DNA of 64,000 nucleotides from Isoetes taiwanensis (lineage: Eukaryota; Streptophyta; Lycopodiopsida; Isoetales; Isoetaceae): the NCBI GenBank assembly GCA_021234155.1, contig JAJEKV010000023.1, positions 4,857,945-4,921,944 of the forward strand, given 5' to 3'. This document shows, one piece after another, positions 34,391 to 44,651 of the stretch. Each line of letters begins with the position of its first letter. Within the stretch, counting starts at the first letter, position 1. Position numbers and translations under genes: made by a program. Below the pieces are notes generated by a model. It worked only from the letters and a program-made list of their open reading frames with translations. It had not been told where the DNA came from and ran no database searches.

Positions 34391-35433
34391 ATGGCTAGAA
34401 CGAAGCAGACCGCTCGTATGGTAAGGAACGACGATAGGCACAGCGCCCAGGTCCTCGCCGCCGAGCAGAAACTCAAAGATGCCGAAGAGAGATTGAAGGC
34501 CGACATGGAGAGGCGACCTAGATACTACCGAAATCTAGAGAAGAGGCGGAAGAAAGAGGAGAAGGCAAAGAAGAAAGCACAGAAAGCAGCCGAGGAGGCC
34601 GAAGAAAACCAATGGCGGGAACAAAGGTCGAAGAACAGGGAAGAAAAAGACAGGAAGGGCAAGGGAGTGATGACGGAAGAGCCACCAAAGAAGAAGAAGA
34701 AGAGATCGGTCGGCATCGTCATCGGCGAATGACCCGAAGACGACCAACCCTCATCGTCATCAGAAGATTCAGGTGATACGCGGAACTTCTTGGATAAGGT
34801 ATTTGACGGAATTGGAGAATCCTCGAAAAAGAAGCAGAAGCGTCATCCCGAGCCCGAGGAACCCCAAGAAGAGAGAGGGACCCCAGCCCAGGACCCGACA
34901 GAACCACCGGTTGAACAACCCCCACCGTTTCCACAATGGCAATAGACGAAGAAGTCAGGGGGAGGCAAAGCAGCCGCGAAGAAGTCGGGAGGAGGCAAAA
35001 CGGCGAGGGACTCGTATATAGTGCGTATTACGAGGCGTACAAGGTGAAATACATTGAAGGAGGGCGGCCAACACGGGAGATATTTCAGCTGAAACCTCCA
35101 CCAGAGCTTCCGAACCCCCCACAGAAGCCCGCGAGAAGATCCCAAGATTCAGTATTTGGGAAAGCCTTGCGAGAAATCCGACACTTCCAATGGAGTCACG
35201 GATTTCTTATACCCAGAGCTGCATTCCAGAGACTTGTCCGGGAGATTTTGTGGGATTACGGCCCCGGCAAGTGAGTAACCAACGACATGTTACTCGCTTT
35301 GCAAGAAGCGGCAGAGATGGAGGTCGTGCAACACTTTGAAGACTCGTTGGCATGCACACTCCACGCAAAAAGAGTCACTATGACACCGAAAGACATGAGA
35401 CTGGCGAAGTACATCAAGAGAATAGACAAATAG
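34391..35433 (+). pseudogene. Histone H3-like protein with a very long tail, encoded by the LTR element (decayed)
   Basis: The first codons read MARTKQTARMVRNDD. Residues 2-9 are identical to histone H3 positions 1-8; the next residue, H3 Lys9, is Met. A tail of about 250 residues follows, Lys/Glu/Arg-rich with a PPKKKKKR nuclear-localisation-like run. After a frameshift near 35015, frame 1 (35164-35433) aligns without gaps to the H3 core from Ala47 to the end: ALREIR, FQRLVREI, ALQEA, HFEDSLAC and HAKRVTMTPKDMRLA. By hand I count about 42 of 89 positions identical to canonical H3. Loop 1 has canonical length, which argues against CENH3. Breaks are TGA at 34730, TAG at 34943 and TGA at 35272 (aligned to H3 Arg83), plus the shift. 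If translated from an intact relative, it could enter nucleosomes or compete for H3 readers. That is inference. Confidence 0.88.
34946..35014 (+). repeat. Duplicated KKSGGGKAA-type segment in the H3-like tail
   Basis: In the reading frame of the H3-like N-terminus this segment encodes KKSGGGKAAAKK followed by SGGGKTARDS. It is an imperfect duplication of a 36-bp unit, with local resemblance to the KSTGGKAPRK and ATKAARKS parts of the H3 tail. It lies just upstream of the frameshift. Confidence 0.5.
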
Positions 35434-35572
35434 GACAGAAAATACTTTTTGTAACTAAGGAACTTATATGTAAAGTGTGAAAATTTTGAATAATAAGGAT
35501 GTATAGTTGGTTAAAATGTGCATGAGATCAAGTGTAGTAGCAATTAAGGAGCAAATGGGAAAATTTGGTCAA

Positions 35573-35857
35573 CACCTCCAAGGATGCGCCAGACACCAGT
35601 TAGGTTCCAACCTAACTATGCTCTCGCGCATGCTTAGAGGGGTCCAACCAACTGGACCATTGATCAGCCACTTCCCTGCTCCAAATGAAGTAAATAAGCA
35701 CACAAACTTGTAGTTCAGAAGAAAATAAGTAGGAATTCACCTCTTACAACTTGTTTGGCATCATTTGGACACAAAAAAAGGACCAACACCTCCAAGGATG
35801 CGCCAGAGGCCACTTAGGTCCCAATCTAACTATGCTCTCGCGCATGCTTAGAGGGGT
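35573..35857 (+). repeat. Two nested-hairpin repeats downstream of the histone ORF
   Basis: Copies at 35573-35643 and 35787-35857, starts 214 bp apart, with the same outer arms (CACCTCCAAGGATGCGCC and CGCGCATGCTTAGAGGGGT) and inner TTAGGT/ACCTAA-type stem as the three upstream copies. In the fifth copy the inner arm has one change (CTTAGGT with TCTAA). Confidence 0.88.
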
Positions 35858-36157
35858 CCGAGTTTTCAAAACCCCATAACTTGTGATAGACATATCCAAA
35901 TCAGCCAAAAATTGTTGCATTAGAACCCTGAAACTCTATGGAATCCATTTTTATCTCTCAATTAACTTAGAAACATCAACCTTCACCTCAAAATGTCAAA
36001 AGTTTGAGGAACCCTAAAATTTTAGGTTAGAAAACTCTTATAAATACCCTCATACACCCCAAGCAATACCTATAAACTTGCTCCTGCTCCCAAGGCGATT
36101 TTCCAGTCTCCTTAAGCACTTCCAGCTCCGTTCGATATCAACATTACGCTCGTCCTC

Positions 36158-37346
36158 ATGGCTATGTCATCATTCATCAACTGGTACAGCGCCCCTCCCC
36201 AGGTTGCTCAGGTAAGATGTTGGCTTAGTATTCCAAGTTTTCCAGAAAGAATTAGACTTGCCTGCAACTCTGAATTCAAACCCATCCTACCAACAAGTTC
36301 TGCAAGAATTCCAAGAGAAAGTAGCTCCCAGCTTGCAAGAAATACCCCCATGCATAGGGTACTTTGTACCAAAGACAGTGTTGCAAACAGCCCTAGGTCA
36401 TATACCCAACATTGCTAAATTGCTGCAGAATAGGACCGAGCGCCTACCCAATTACATGACCCTGAGCAATAATAGAAAGAGATTCTCCTCTTACAACGCG
36501 GCCTTAGCACTATACTTATTCTATAGGGCCCAAACCGTGGTAGGAGAGCCGTCAATCCAGCCACTAGAGATTACACCCTTGGACTCGGCAGCAGACGAGC
36601 AACTAATGCTTGAGTATGAGCAGTCCAAAGCGGAATCATCCAAAGCAAGAGAGGACTTAGAGGATGAAAGTGAAGATGAAATGGAAGTGGACCCAGAGGA
36701 AGAACGCCGGGAAGCAGAACAAGATGTTGGCCGTTTCGAAGCTGACAGGGGCACACCTAGGATAGCACAACCAATCGGGTTGGGAATAACAAGCCTAGCG
36801 CCGATCATAGTTGAAGGGCAGGAATATTTGATCCTAAACGATATAAAAAACCTTCCCGAATGTAGGGACAGAGGCTATCGCATCGACGAACTTCTCCACC
36901 TCCTGCGGCAGCAGGCAGACTTGGATGACTTCATCGACCAAGAAATCGATGAATTTCCTGTGGAGGTAAGGGAAACAGCCACTTACACAGGACACACGAT
37001 CTCCGATATCGAAGCCTATAGCACCATCGGAGGCATGATGAATGAAGAGCAGCTGCCGACAGAAGAAGAGTTTGTGGCACTCCAAGAACGGATGGGAATA
37101 AGAGGGAAGACAACAAGAGCACTTCAAGCTGACAGGAGCATTTCGGCAAAAAGAGAGTTCAAGATAATAGCCAGGCTATTCAACGTCAAGAGTATACCTA
37201 AGGCAGGTACTTCTTCAACTCAAGGGTCAAGCTGCGCAGATATAAGGATCCATCATCCCGACAACATAGCCAGCAAGGAAGAGAGCCATGATGCTTTACT
37301 TGCCAGAGAGACCGACATGCATAGAGGGACAAAGGTCAGGAACTGA
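36158..37346 (+). CDS. Second ORF of the H3-carrying element: unrecognised protein with acidic stretch
   Basis: The uninterrupted frame 36258-37346 gives 362 codons. An earlier in-context start at 36158 (MAMSSFINWYSAPPQVAQ) is in another frame, so a small intron beginning at GTAAGA (36212) or a frameshift may link them. The N-terminal part looks helical (FVPKTVLQTALGHIPNIAKL, then SYNAALALYLFYRAQ). The centre is strongly acidic (EDLEDESEDEMEVDPEEE). The C-terminal half is mixed, with NDIKNLPECRDRGYRIDELL. I do not recognise a gag, protease or polymerase motif. It may be a gag substitute. Acidic stretches also occur in histone chaperones, but that link is speculative. After the stop, another frame stays protein-like to about 37460. 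Confidence 0.55.
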
Positions 37347-37463
37347 AAGCTGGAGAGGTGCTAGCAACCGACTTCTTCCATGAGCTCCCTAGAGGCAACA
37401 GGAGGATCAAAACTGACGAGCACAATCAAAGCCACCAGAAGGTACCTCAAAACAAGAAGATGG

Positions 37464-40400
37464 CATAGCACTATGGAACGTGACAACGTCCAACGGATCG
37501 AGGGGATCAAACAAGTAAGATTGGGAGCCCGATGGAGAAGCAACTAGGCGAGCCGAGCCGATGACTTGCATGCAACTTGGTGAACCCAAGGATCGACGAT
37601 TCAAAGAACAACTACAGAAGAGAACAACTCCAGATGAGTATAGCCAAAGGAATCGCGCACAACCTCAAGAGACGCCTCCAAAAAGCTTCAAGTATCATGA
37701 AGGAAGAACAATTACCGCCCAAGAACAGGATCAGGAAGCAGACCGAAATGTCGAGGCGTCAACGACCAGCACACCTTTAGTTAGAATGTGATGCAAAGCG
37801 TGTTGTGCCATAGCCGACAAACACCAGCGGGCCCAAGTATATCAACAAGTTACCCCGGAGTACGAGCTGACGTACAAATAGGAGGATATATATCGTCAAC
37901 ACCATTGCATCGGGAGGAACACCGATGACATTGCCAAGGAGTAGGTGTGCAACTCGAAGGGAGGCACAAGGGGGACCTAATAGCTCTAGTAGTAATTGTA
38001 ATTATGTAAGCTATATGCTTTGCATATATAGTTCCCTTGTTATTCCTTCCCTCCCATAGCATAACAGATCAAAGGAAGAGATATCAGGCAATTTGCAGGG
38101 GTGAAGCAATCAACATCCTCAACACTCTTCGGGCAACAAGAGGACTCGACGTATGAGACGCCGATGGAGTCGAAGAAACAATATCGGATACAGAGTCGTC
38201 CTTTAGCTGCCAAGACAAAGAATTTAAGATGAAAGATTTTTTTTCCGTCGCCACCTTCAGGCTTTTGAAAAGCGGCATGGAAGATTTCAAGTGATCAACT
38301 ACACCATCAAAGCCACCAGCAATGAGAGGCTTCTAACGAACAAAGTCAACCTCTACATAAAGAGGAGCCACCGTCAAGGAGACTGAAGTATGGAGCGACT
38401 CGGAAGAACGTCACCTTGCTACTTCAAGCAGGCAACGAGTGGATAAGCTTCTAGCAAGCTCAAGGATCTAAGGCCATGGGGCCTAGTAGATTAAATGTAT
38501 AGACGGTAACATCCATATTGGGATTAGAAGGCAATTCCAGATATTCTCGCTGAAAGGATTGCCCCAATATTGAGCTAAGCGTCAAGGATTGGGAAGGAAA
38601 TGCATAGGAGTAACTATAATTATACATGATTGTTAACAGACGTCCAACATATTGAAACCACTTGGTGAGATTGATCACCTCGCTAAGAAGGAATCATTAC
38701 TAGAATAATTGTTGACCATGTATAAATCTAGTACCTCCAAAAGAATAATCCAACCAAAAGAAAAGAAGTAATCTAACAAGTCCGGCCAACTTGTTACGAT
38801 GGCATCAATTCGATTGGTAGGAATATTCCAAGAGTTTAAATAGCTAAGAAAGGGGGAATCTCTAGAATATAAAAGGATAGTACATGCAAGGTACATCTAA
38901 AATAAGAATTATAGTAATCAAATAGTCTTTTGAGACAAAAGGAATTGTCATGATGATAATTCCTTGTGGTTTAGAATCGTTCTAACTAAGTAGGTAACCC
39001 ATAACTATATTGAAATAAATGATAACATAATATGTGCATCCATCTTAGATGGTTATATATGTCAGCTAAGGCTAGTAAATTAATGCGCTAAGTAAGAAGC
39101 GTATAACCTCTTAAGGGGAGAGAATAGATATGACGTTATGTACAACATCATTGAAGGGGTGCAGGACCATTTTCTTTTCAAAGAAAGTGGGAGGGCTCAA
39201 TCTTATGATTGAATGTACTTGCATCGAATTGACCGACCAGTAGAATAGAGTTCACTTCGGCAATGGCCGAAGCGAACAGAGCGTAAGATAGATGGATACC
39301 TTAGTGCTCAGGAGGCCTTCAACGTGCGAGACTGACGTAGTAGCTAACTACACCAATGAAGTGGAGCAAAACTATGGGAGCAATTTAACGACCAAGTCAT
39401 CTCCAAATTACTCGACGCCGGCTCACTGGGTGGATGCGTTCTAGCCTTAGGTAAGGTGTGCGCATGTATTATAAGCTTTAATGTGTCTTATTGATAAGTT
39501 AAATATAGACCCTAATAACTGCATAGAAATTGTTGTATGTATATATATCATAGGGAAATGAGTTAAATAACAACGGTAATATGAGGTAGCATATTAATTA
39601 ATCCTTCGCAAGGATGCAATTCCTTCCAAGGATAGCTATATGACCTCGGGTCCTTATAAATATAAATAGAAAATAGAATTCAGATATACTTAGGTGCATC
39701 TTAGGGATATACTTCCAAGGGTAATGCAGGACCCAAGGAAGAGAATAAGAAGCACATCTAATTCTTGTGTATGATAATTAAAACCTTGTCTATGTAACAA
39801 TAAATCTAAATCAGGGTTATTATTTAAATAATCACGATCTAAAAGTCGTTAAATATTGCAAAGCTTAGAGTGAATATAATTGTACTATCGGAAGTAATGT
39901 ATCCGATACTATGATAATGTTAATTCATAAATATTACCTTAGGGTAATTATGCTAATCGCATGCATTAAAGGAGCCAGCAGAGATCATGCAGGTTTCAAG
40001 TTAATCTACGCATGCAGCCTATGCTAGGTATGGGTTGCATGCGTATTTACCGATGATGGGACCACCACGGGGATCTCTAGGACGTGGTGTAATGTCAATG
40101 TAGGCATGACCGCGGTTCCGCTTGGATGAGTGGAAGGTAGATTAAAAAGTCTACTTCCGTCCCACGGAAGTAGACGACCTCGAGAGATAAGAGGTCATTC
40201 AGGAATGCATTGATAGGAAAGCACCTCTAGTCAATGCCTACGGGAAGGGCCATATCCTTCACGTCTCAGGCAACTAAGGGTGTAGGCATAAGTGGCACAT
40301 AGGCATTATAGGGCGCTGTCTCCACGACCACGATGGAAGAAGCATCCTCTTCCTACGCCGGGAGATTAGTCATGCATTCATGTAGATAGATGGGGTGGTT

Positions 40401-40911
40401 CCCTTATAACCAACTTTACATTAATATTCTAGCGTGGTGTGAATCCAGGAGGCCAATGAGAACGAAGAACTGGCGGGGAGTCGCATCACGAGCACTTGTA
40501 TAGATAGTTCTAGAGTAGTTATGATTTCTACCATTTAAACTAATCGCTTAAATCTTGTGTGAGATACTAAGTATGTAATTATAGATATTGTAAAATTAAT
40601 GCAGGATTTCAAGGTGCAAAGACTTGCAACACAAATTTTGTTATAACGTGTTGCAAGGGATGAAGAGTACCTTGGAAGTGTAAATTTTGTATGAAATTGA
40701 TAAACTTTGATAAACTTAAATGTTGTATTAAGTAAGGTTAGTAATTACCTTGCGTTGATTAAGTAATGAAGTACGGTAATGTCTTAAACATTACCTTAGA
40801 GTAATTCTAATAATTGTGTAACTATAATAATAATTGCATGCATCAAGTTGGTTGCAGGACAGGAAGATCCCAAGGTGGGGAGAACCTCGATGCTGCGGAC
40901 AGCATCATTTT
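37464..40911 (+). other. Long interior region of the LTR element without convincing coding
   Basis: Scattered short protein-like runs occur, such as SIAKGIAHNLKRRLQKASS near 37640 and DKEFKMKDFFSVATFRLLKS near 38215-38275, but no domain or long frame. From about 38400 the sequence is AT-rich and non-coding. This resembles the conserved non-coding interiors of large retrotransposon derivatives. A PPT-like AAGGTGGGGAGAA also occurs at 40872, about 40 bp before the real one. Confidence 0.5.
40149..40196 (+). repeat. Two adjacent hairpins in the element interior
   Basis: GTCTACTTCCGT and ACGGAAGTAGAC form a perfect 12-bp stem with a CCC loop at 40149-40175. Sharing its last base, GACCTC and GAGGTC form a second 6-bp stem at 40175-40196. 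Such structures could serve packaging or dimerisation of the RNA, but no function is shown. Confidence 0.55.
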
Positions 40912-40924
40912 AAGGTGGGGAGAA
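40912..40924 (+). promoter_or_regulatory. Polypurine tract of the H3-carrying element
   Basis: AAGGTGGGGAGAA immediately precedes the 3' LTR start TGTGAC, as expected for the plus-strand primer. Confidence 0.85.
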
Positions 40925-42947
40925 TGTGACATTACAGCATAACGTACGATATGAATACGTATATTATACTGACACGTCACTAGTACATGTCGACTCAGAC
41001 GACATGTACACGGCGACCGTAAAGGGTAGTACCCTAGGGTACGACCTTGTGAACCATTATATTGCACATGTTAAAGCAACATGTGAATATAATCCCTTTT
41101 TGCCACGTGGCAATGACCCATTGACCAAAAAGGGACCAGCCCTAAATGCGTGGAGATAAAGGGGCATAAACCCTAAAAGGGAAACCCTTTCAGTTTTTAG
41201 CCCCTGAGTCTCGGATTGGAGCAGCAGAGGATGCATTTCCGCCTGAACGGAAGCAGAGAAGTCGGATTTCCTAGGTTGCAGCTCGATCCAAGATCAGCAG
41301 ACCCGAGATCAGCAGCATGGACACTTTTAGGGGAGTGGGAACCGGCCAAGATGCGGGTGAGCAGTTGATTCGATAGGTAGATCCGAGTTATCAGGCCTCT
41401 TTCAGTAGGTTTAGCATTCATTCTTAGCTATAGGCGACCCCTACAGCCTAAGAATGATAGACACTAACAAAGGAACCTAACCATGTATGATTAGGTAGAT
41501 TAGAATAGATGTATTCTATTATTTTCAGTTCTGTTGTGATGATGTTTTGACATTCTATGCCACTCTTGTGTATTGGGAAGGGGGTAGAGACCCGAGCCCA
41601 AGTAGTTGTATGATCATAGTTTTAGCCCATTAATTCCCATTAATGCGGCACGGCATAAGAGCCCGCTCGGGCGGGTGGGTGGCGGAGCTAGACCGGGTGA
41701 CAAGGAAGGGCTTGTCCGATCACGTTGATCCTTCCGTGCGTAGCGGACGGCCGGGAACATTGTGGGCTAGGCCTAATACCGCACCGCGTATGGGGCGGGG
41801 TATGGGCTCGACACCTCTTGGGTGATCGCGCCAAGAACCGGCCAAGATGCGGGTGAGCAGATTGATTCGATAGGTAGATCCGAAGTTATCGGGCCTCTTT
41901 CAATGGAGGTTTAGCATTCATTCTTAGCTATAGGCGCACCCCCCTGACCCTAAGAATGATAGACACTAACAAAGGAACCTAACCATGTATGATTAGGTAG
42001 ATTAGAATAGATGTATTCTATTATTTTCAGTTCTATTGTGATGATGTTTTGACATTCTATCGCCACTCTTGTGTATTGGAAAGGGGGTAGAGACCCGTGA
42101 GCCCAAGTAGTTGTATGATCATAGTTTTAGCCCATTAATTCCCAATTAACGCGGCTCAGGCATAAGAGCTCGCTTTGGTCGGGGGTGGGTGGGAGCTAGA
42201 CCGGCCGACAAGGAAGGGCTTGTCCGATCACAGATTGATCCCTCTCAGTGCGTAGCGGCGGCGGGGAACATTGTGGGCTAGGCCTAATACCCCCGCACCT
42301 TTGCGTGCGGCGGGTGGTATGGGCTCGGCAACTCTTGGGTGATGCGTCATCTTCTAGGGGTTCAAGTCGTATACGAGCAGTGGCTCTCTAGCTCGCCTGT
42401 GATTGGCATGAACCTTCTGGGGGAGAGTAATCTCCTCCTGCCTCATCGGGAGCTGGGGAGATGCAACCCAATAGTAGCCCCTTTGGCTATGCACCCGGCA
42501 GGCTACGATCAGGCTCCAATACTTTTCAGCCTATCTGCAAAGTATGCACAGGAGGGGCGGATGGAGTGGACTACCCAAGGACCATGTTTCTATGCCAGCC
42601 AAATCCATTTGCCATGAATTCTGTCTGCATTGCTATCTGGAGACCCAAGCCGTCAGTCTTTCCCCAAGAGTCGGAGCCTGGGTAGGATTTCCCCATGTTA
42701 TGTTGATGTACTGATGTGTTGTTGCAGCTACTGTGAGATGGTGGACCACCCTTCGAGGTGGGTATGTTATTGTTGATTGATGTCATGTGTGTTTACGCTT
42801 CCGCAGCTAGATCGATCCCGAGGGAGACGGGATGAATGACACGTCCATTCTTCCCCGTCGGGTTCTTGGCCACCAAGAAGGGCCCGATGTTAGGTGGACG
42901 GCCTCATGTCAGCAAGCAGATGCTGGTTTGAGGGATGATGAGTCACA
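40925..42947 (+). mobile_element. 3' LTR with internal tandem duplication and small deletion
   Basis: Matches the 5' LTR but is 2023 bp long. A segment starting at 41339 is repeated in tandem from 41835 (offset 496 bp). Near the end, 44 bp present in the 5' LTR (after GGGATGAT) are replaced by GA, but the terminal GTCACA and the CACTT target duplication remain. Differences from the 5' LTR cluster in GC-rich blocks around 41640-41830 and 42140-42330. Confidence 0.88.
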
Positions 42948-42952
42948 CACTT

Positions 42953-43600
42953 CCACATTTTGCCCTCGGTAACTGAAGGAGGGGGCTCTTGGTTGATGTG
43001 AAGATGATATGAGGACTACCTTAGTCTTTGCCAGGTTGATGCGCATGTCAGTTGCTTGGTAGAGTGTGTCCAGGGCATCAAGATGGCACTGCATGTCTGC
43101 CACAATGTAGGCTAGGAGGTCTACATCATTAGCATATATTAGCTACCAAGTAATCTAATGCAGGAGGTGAGCTTCGTCGCCCCCATTTTCAGCAAGCCAA
43201 CTCTCCAACTGATCAATGTACATCCCAAACAATATAGGAGAGAGGGGGCGGGCCCCGATACTGCTATCAGATGGCTGGCTTGTCAGCTGCAACTGGCCTG
43301 AGCATGTCTCACAACCTGTACATTGCATTCTGCAAATCTACTGGGACCCCAGCTGTTGCAATCTTGCCCACAGCTTTTTCTAAGACACAGTGTCAAAAGC
43401 CTTGGCAAAGTTCACAAAGCAGCAATACAAGTCTTGCCGACAGTTTCTGCTGTCTTCAACCAGGGTCTGTAGTGTGAAGATGTGATCAATGGTTGAAATG
43501 TTATCCCTGACCTTCCTATTATACACCTTAAAAGGCTTAAAGATGAATTGTGCAGACTTTATTGCTATCTTTATATTTTGACACACTTCTTGGAATTAGA
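42953..43600 (-). mobile_element. LINE (non-LTR) reverse transcriptase part
   Basis: Minus-strand text in order: STIDHIFTLQTLVEDSRN, CCFVNFAKAFDTVS, SIGARPLSPILFGMYIDQLE, LIYANDVDLLAYI and TDMRINLAKTKVVL. These are RT palm motifs with YAND in place of the catalytic YADD. The polymerase C-terminus continues at 31860 on the far side of the inserted LTR element. It shares near-identical motifs with the plus-strand LINE at 56125-57946. Confidence 0.82.
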
Positions 43601-44651
43601 TCACATTACTTGCATATAAAAGATTCCCTTTTTTCAAATCTATCATTACATGTTTCTACCCTAGGTGCGTATTTTTTTTTCTTAATGGCCGTGAAGTAAC
43701 ATATATTCGATTCCTAGGGGCCTTTAACCATTATATATCTTGTAAGATATATATTTCTTTAATATGCCTTCCCAAGGCCCCAAAGAGGCAATTTTTTTTT
43801 TGGAAAAAATAAACCATTAGCCCAAGTATATTTAACGAAATCCCCCCTTCCATAACCCCCATTTGTTTAGATGCATATTCATACGAGAGGTCACGTAGCG
43901 AACGCCCCCCCTCTAAAGATACAACACATGTATCGAACTAATACTATTTGGTAAATTTGGTTCAAATATCTCACCGATCATCATGTTATGCAGCATACCC
44001 CAACTTGTGGGGACATATCCCACAACCGAGGATCATTATCTACGGCCCAAAACGAGGCACAACTCGTGAATATGCCCATCCAACAGCTCTTGATGCAGGC
44101 ACCTGAGGTGTGAATATGCACCTAAATAATGCATCTATGATTGGATTTAATGCTGGAAGTTTAGGCAATAGCCATTTCCCATGATTGCAACTATGTGTAT
44201 GCTTAGTAATTCAGCTAATCCAACCTCACATCTCAACAAATATCTATCTCAAATATTTGGTGCCATTTATCGAGCACTCTATATCTTGGAACTCCATCTT
44301 TGGACTAAGGTTCGAAAAGTAGCTCCTAAAATTCTAGTTGAAGCAAAAATTCCAATTTTGATATTTGTATGTTGGTAAAAACTCTACTAAAAACAGAGTT
44401 TACGTGTAAAATCTGGCATATATGATTTAGTATATGCAAAATGCTATACAATGGCAAATTTGCTAGTTAGCTAATGAGGATTTCGAACACCACCTTTTGG
44501 GCCACCAGAAAAGAAAGTTTCTGAGTGACCATGGCGAAAATCCATTATTCCATAGATACAACCTGTAGAATACCCAAACCAGATCGTATTCCAACCCACA
44601 AAACTCGCTTCTGAACAACTAGGAAAAGCTTAAAGCATCATGGAATGAACA
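43601..44651. other. Intergenic, nothing recognised
   Basis: AT-rich sequence between the LINE and the PPR gene, with homopolymer T runs near 43670 and 43790. It should include the PPR promoter, but I cannot single out a TATA box. Confidence 0.45.

Larger units (their letters stand above)
31866..42947 (+). mobile_element. Complete non-autonomous LTR retrotransposon carrying a histone H3 ORF
   Basis: The element is bounded by TGTGAC and GTCACA and flanked by the perfect 5-bp direct repeat CACTT (31861-31865 and 42948-42952). It has two LTRs (31866-33423 and 40925-42947), an initiator-Met-type primer binding site right after the 5' LTR, and a polypurine tract right before the 3' LTR. The 7.5-kb interior has no detectable protease, RT, RNase H or integrase. 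It therefore cannot move on its own and must borrow enzymes from a relative. It carries a histone-H3-like ORF, a second unrecognised ORF, five structured repeats, and about 3.4 kb without evident coding. The insertion splits a minus-strand LINE. The first 370 bp of the two LTRs are nearly identical, suggesting a fairly recent insertion. Confidence 0.92.

Noticed and set aside
34525-34747. Minus-strand frames rich in Phe/Leu opposite the H3-like tail
   Set aside because: They mirror the Lys/Glu-rich plus-strand codons and have no features of their own.
34391-35433. An ordinary host histone H3 or CENH3 gene
   Set aside because: It lies inside the LTR element and has a 250-residue insert. Loop 1 has canonical length rather than the longer CENH3 form, and stops and a frameshift are present.
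33681-35857. CRISPR-like array
   Set aside because: Only five units, eukaryotic setting, drifting rather than unique spacers, and a gene between copies. These are structured tandem repeats of a retrotransposon.
38084-38290. Further histone-like or gag-like text downstream of the acidic ORF
   Set aside because: Short runs look protein-like, but comparison by eye with H2A, H2B and H4 cores found no match, and stops interrupt every frame.
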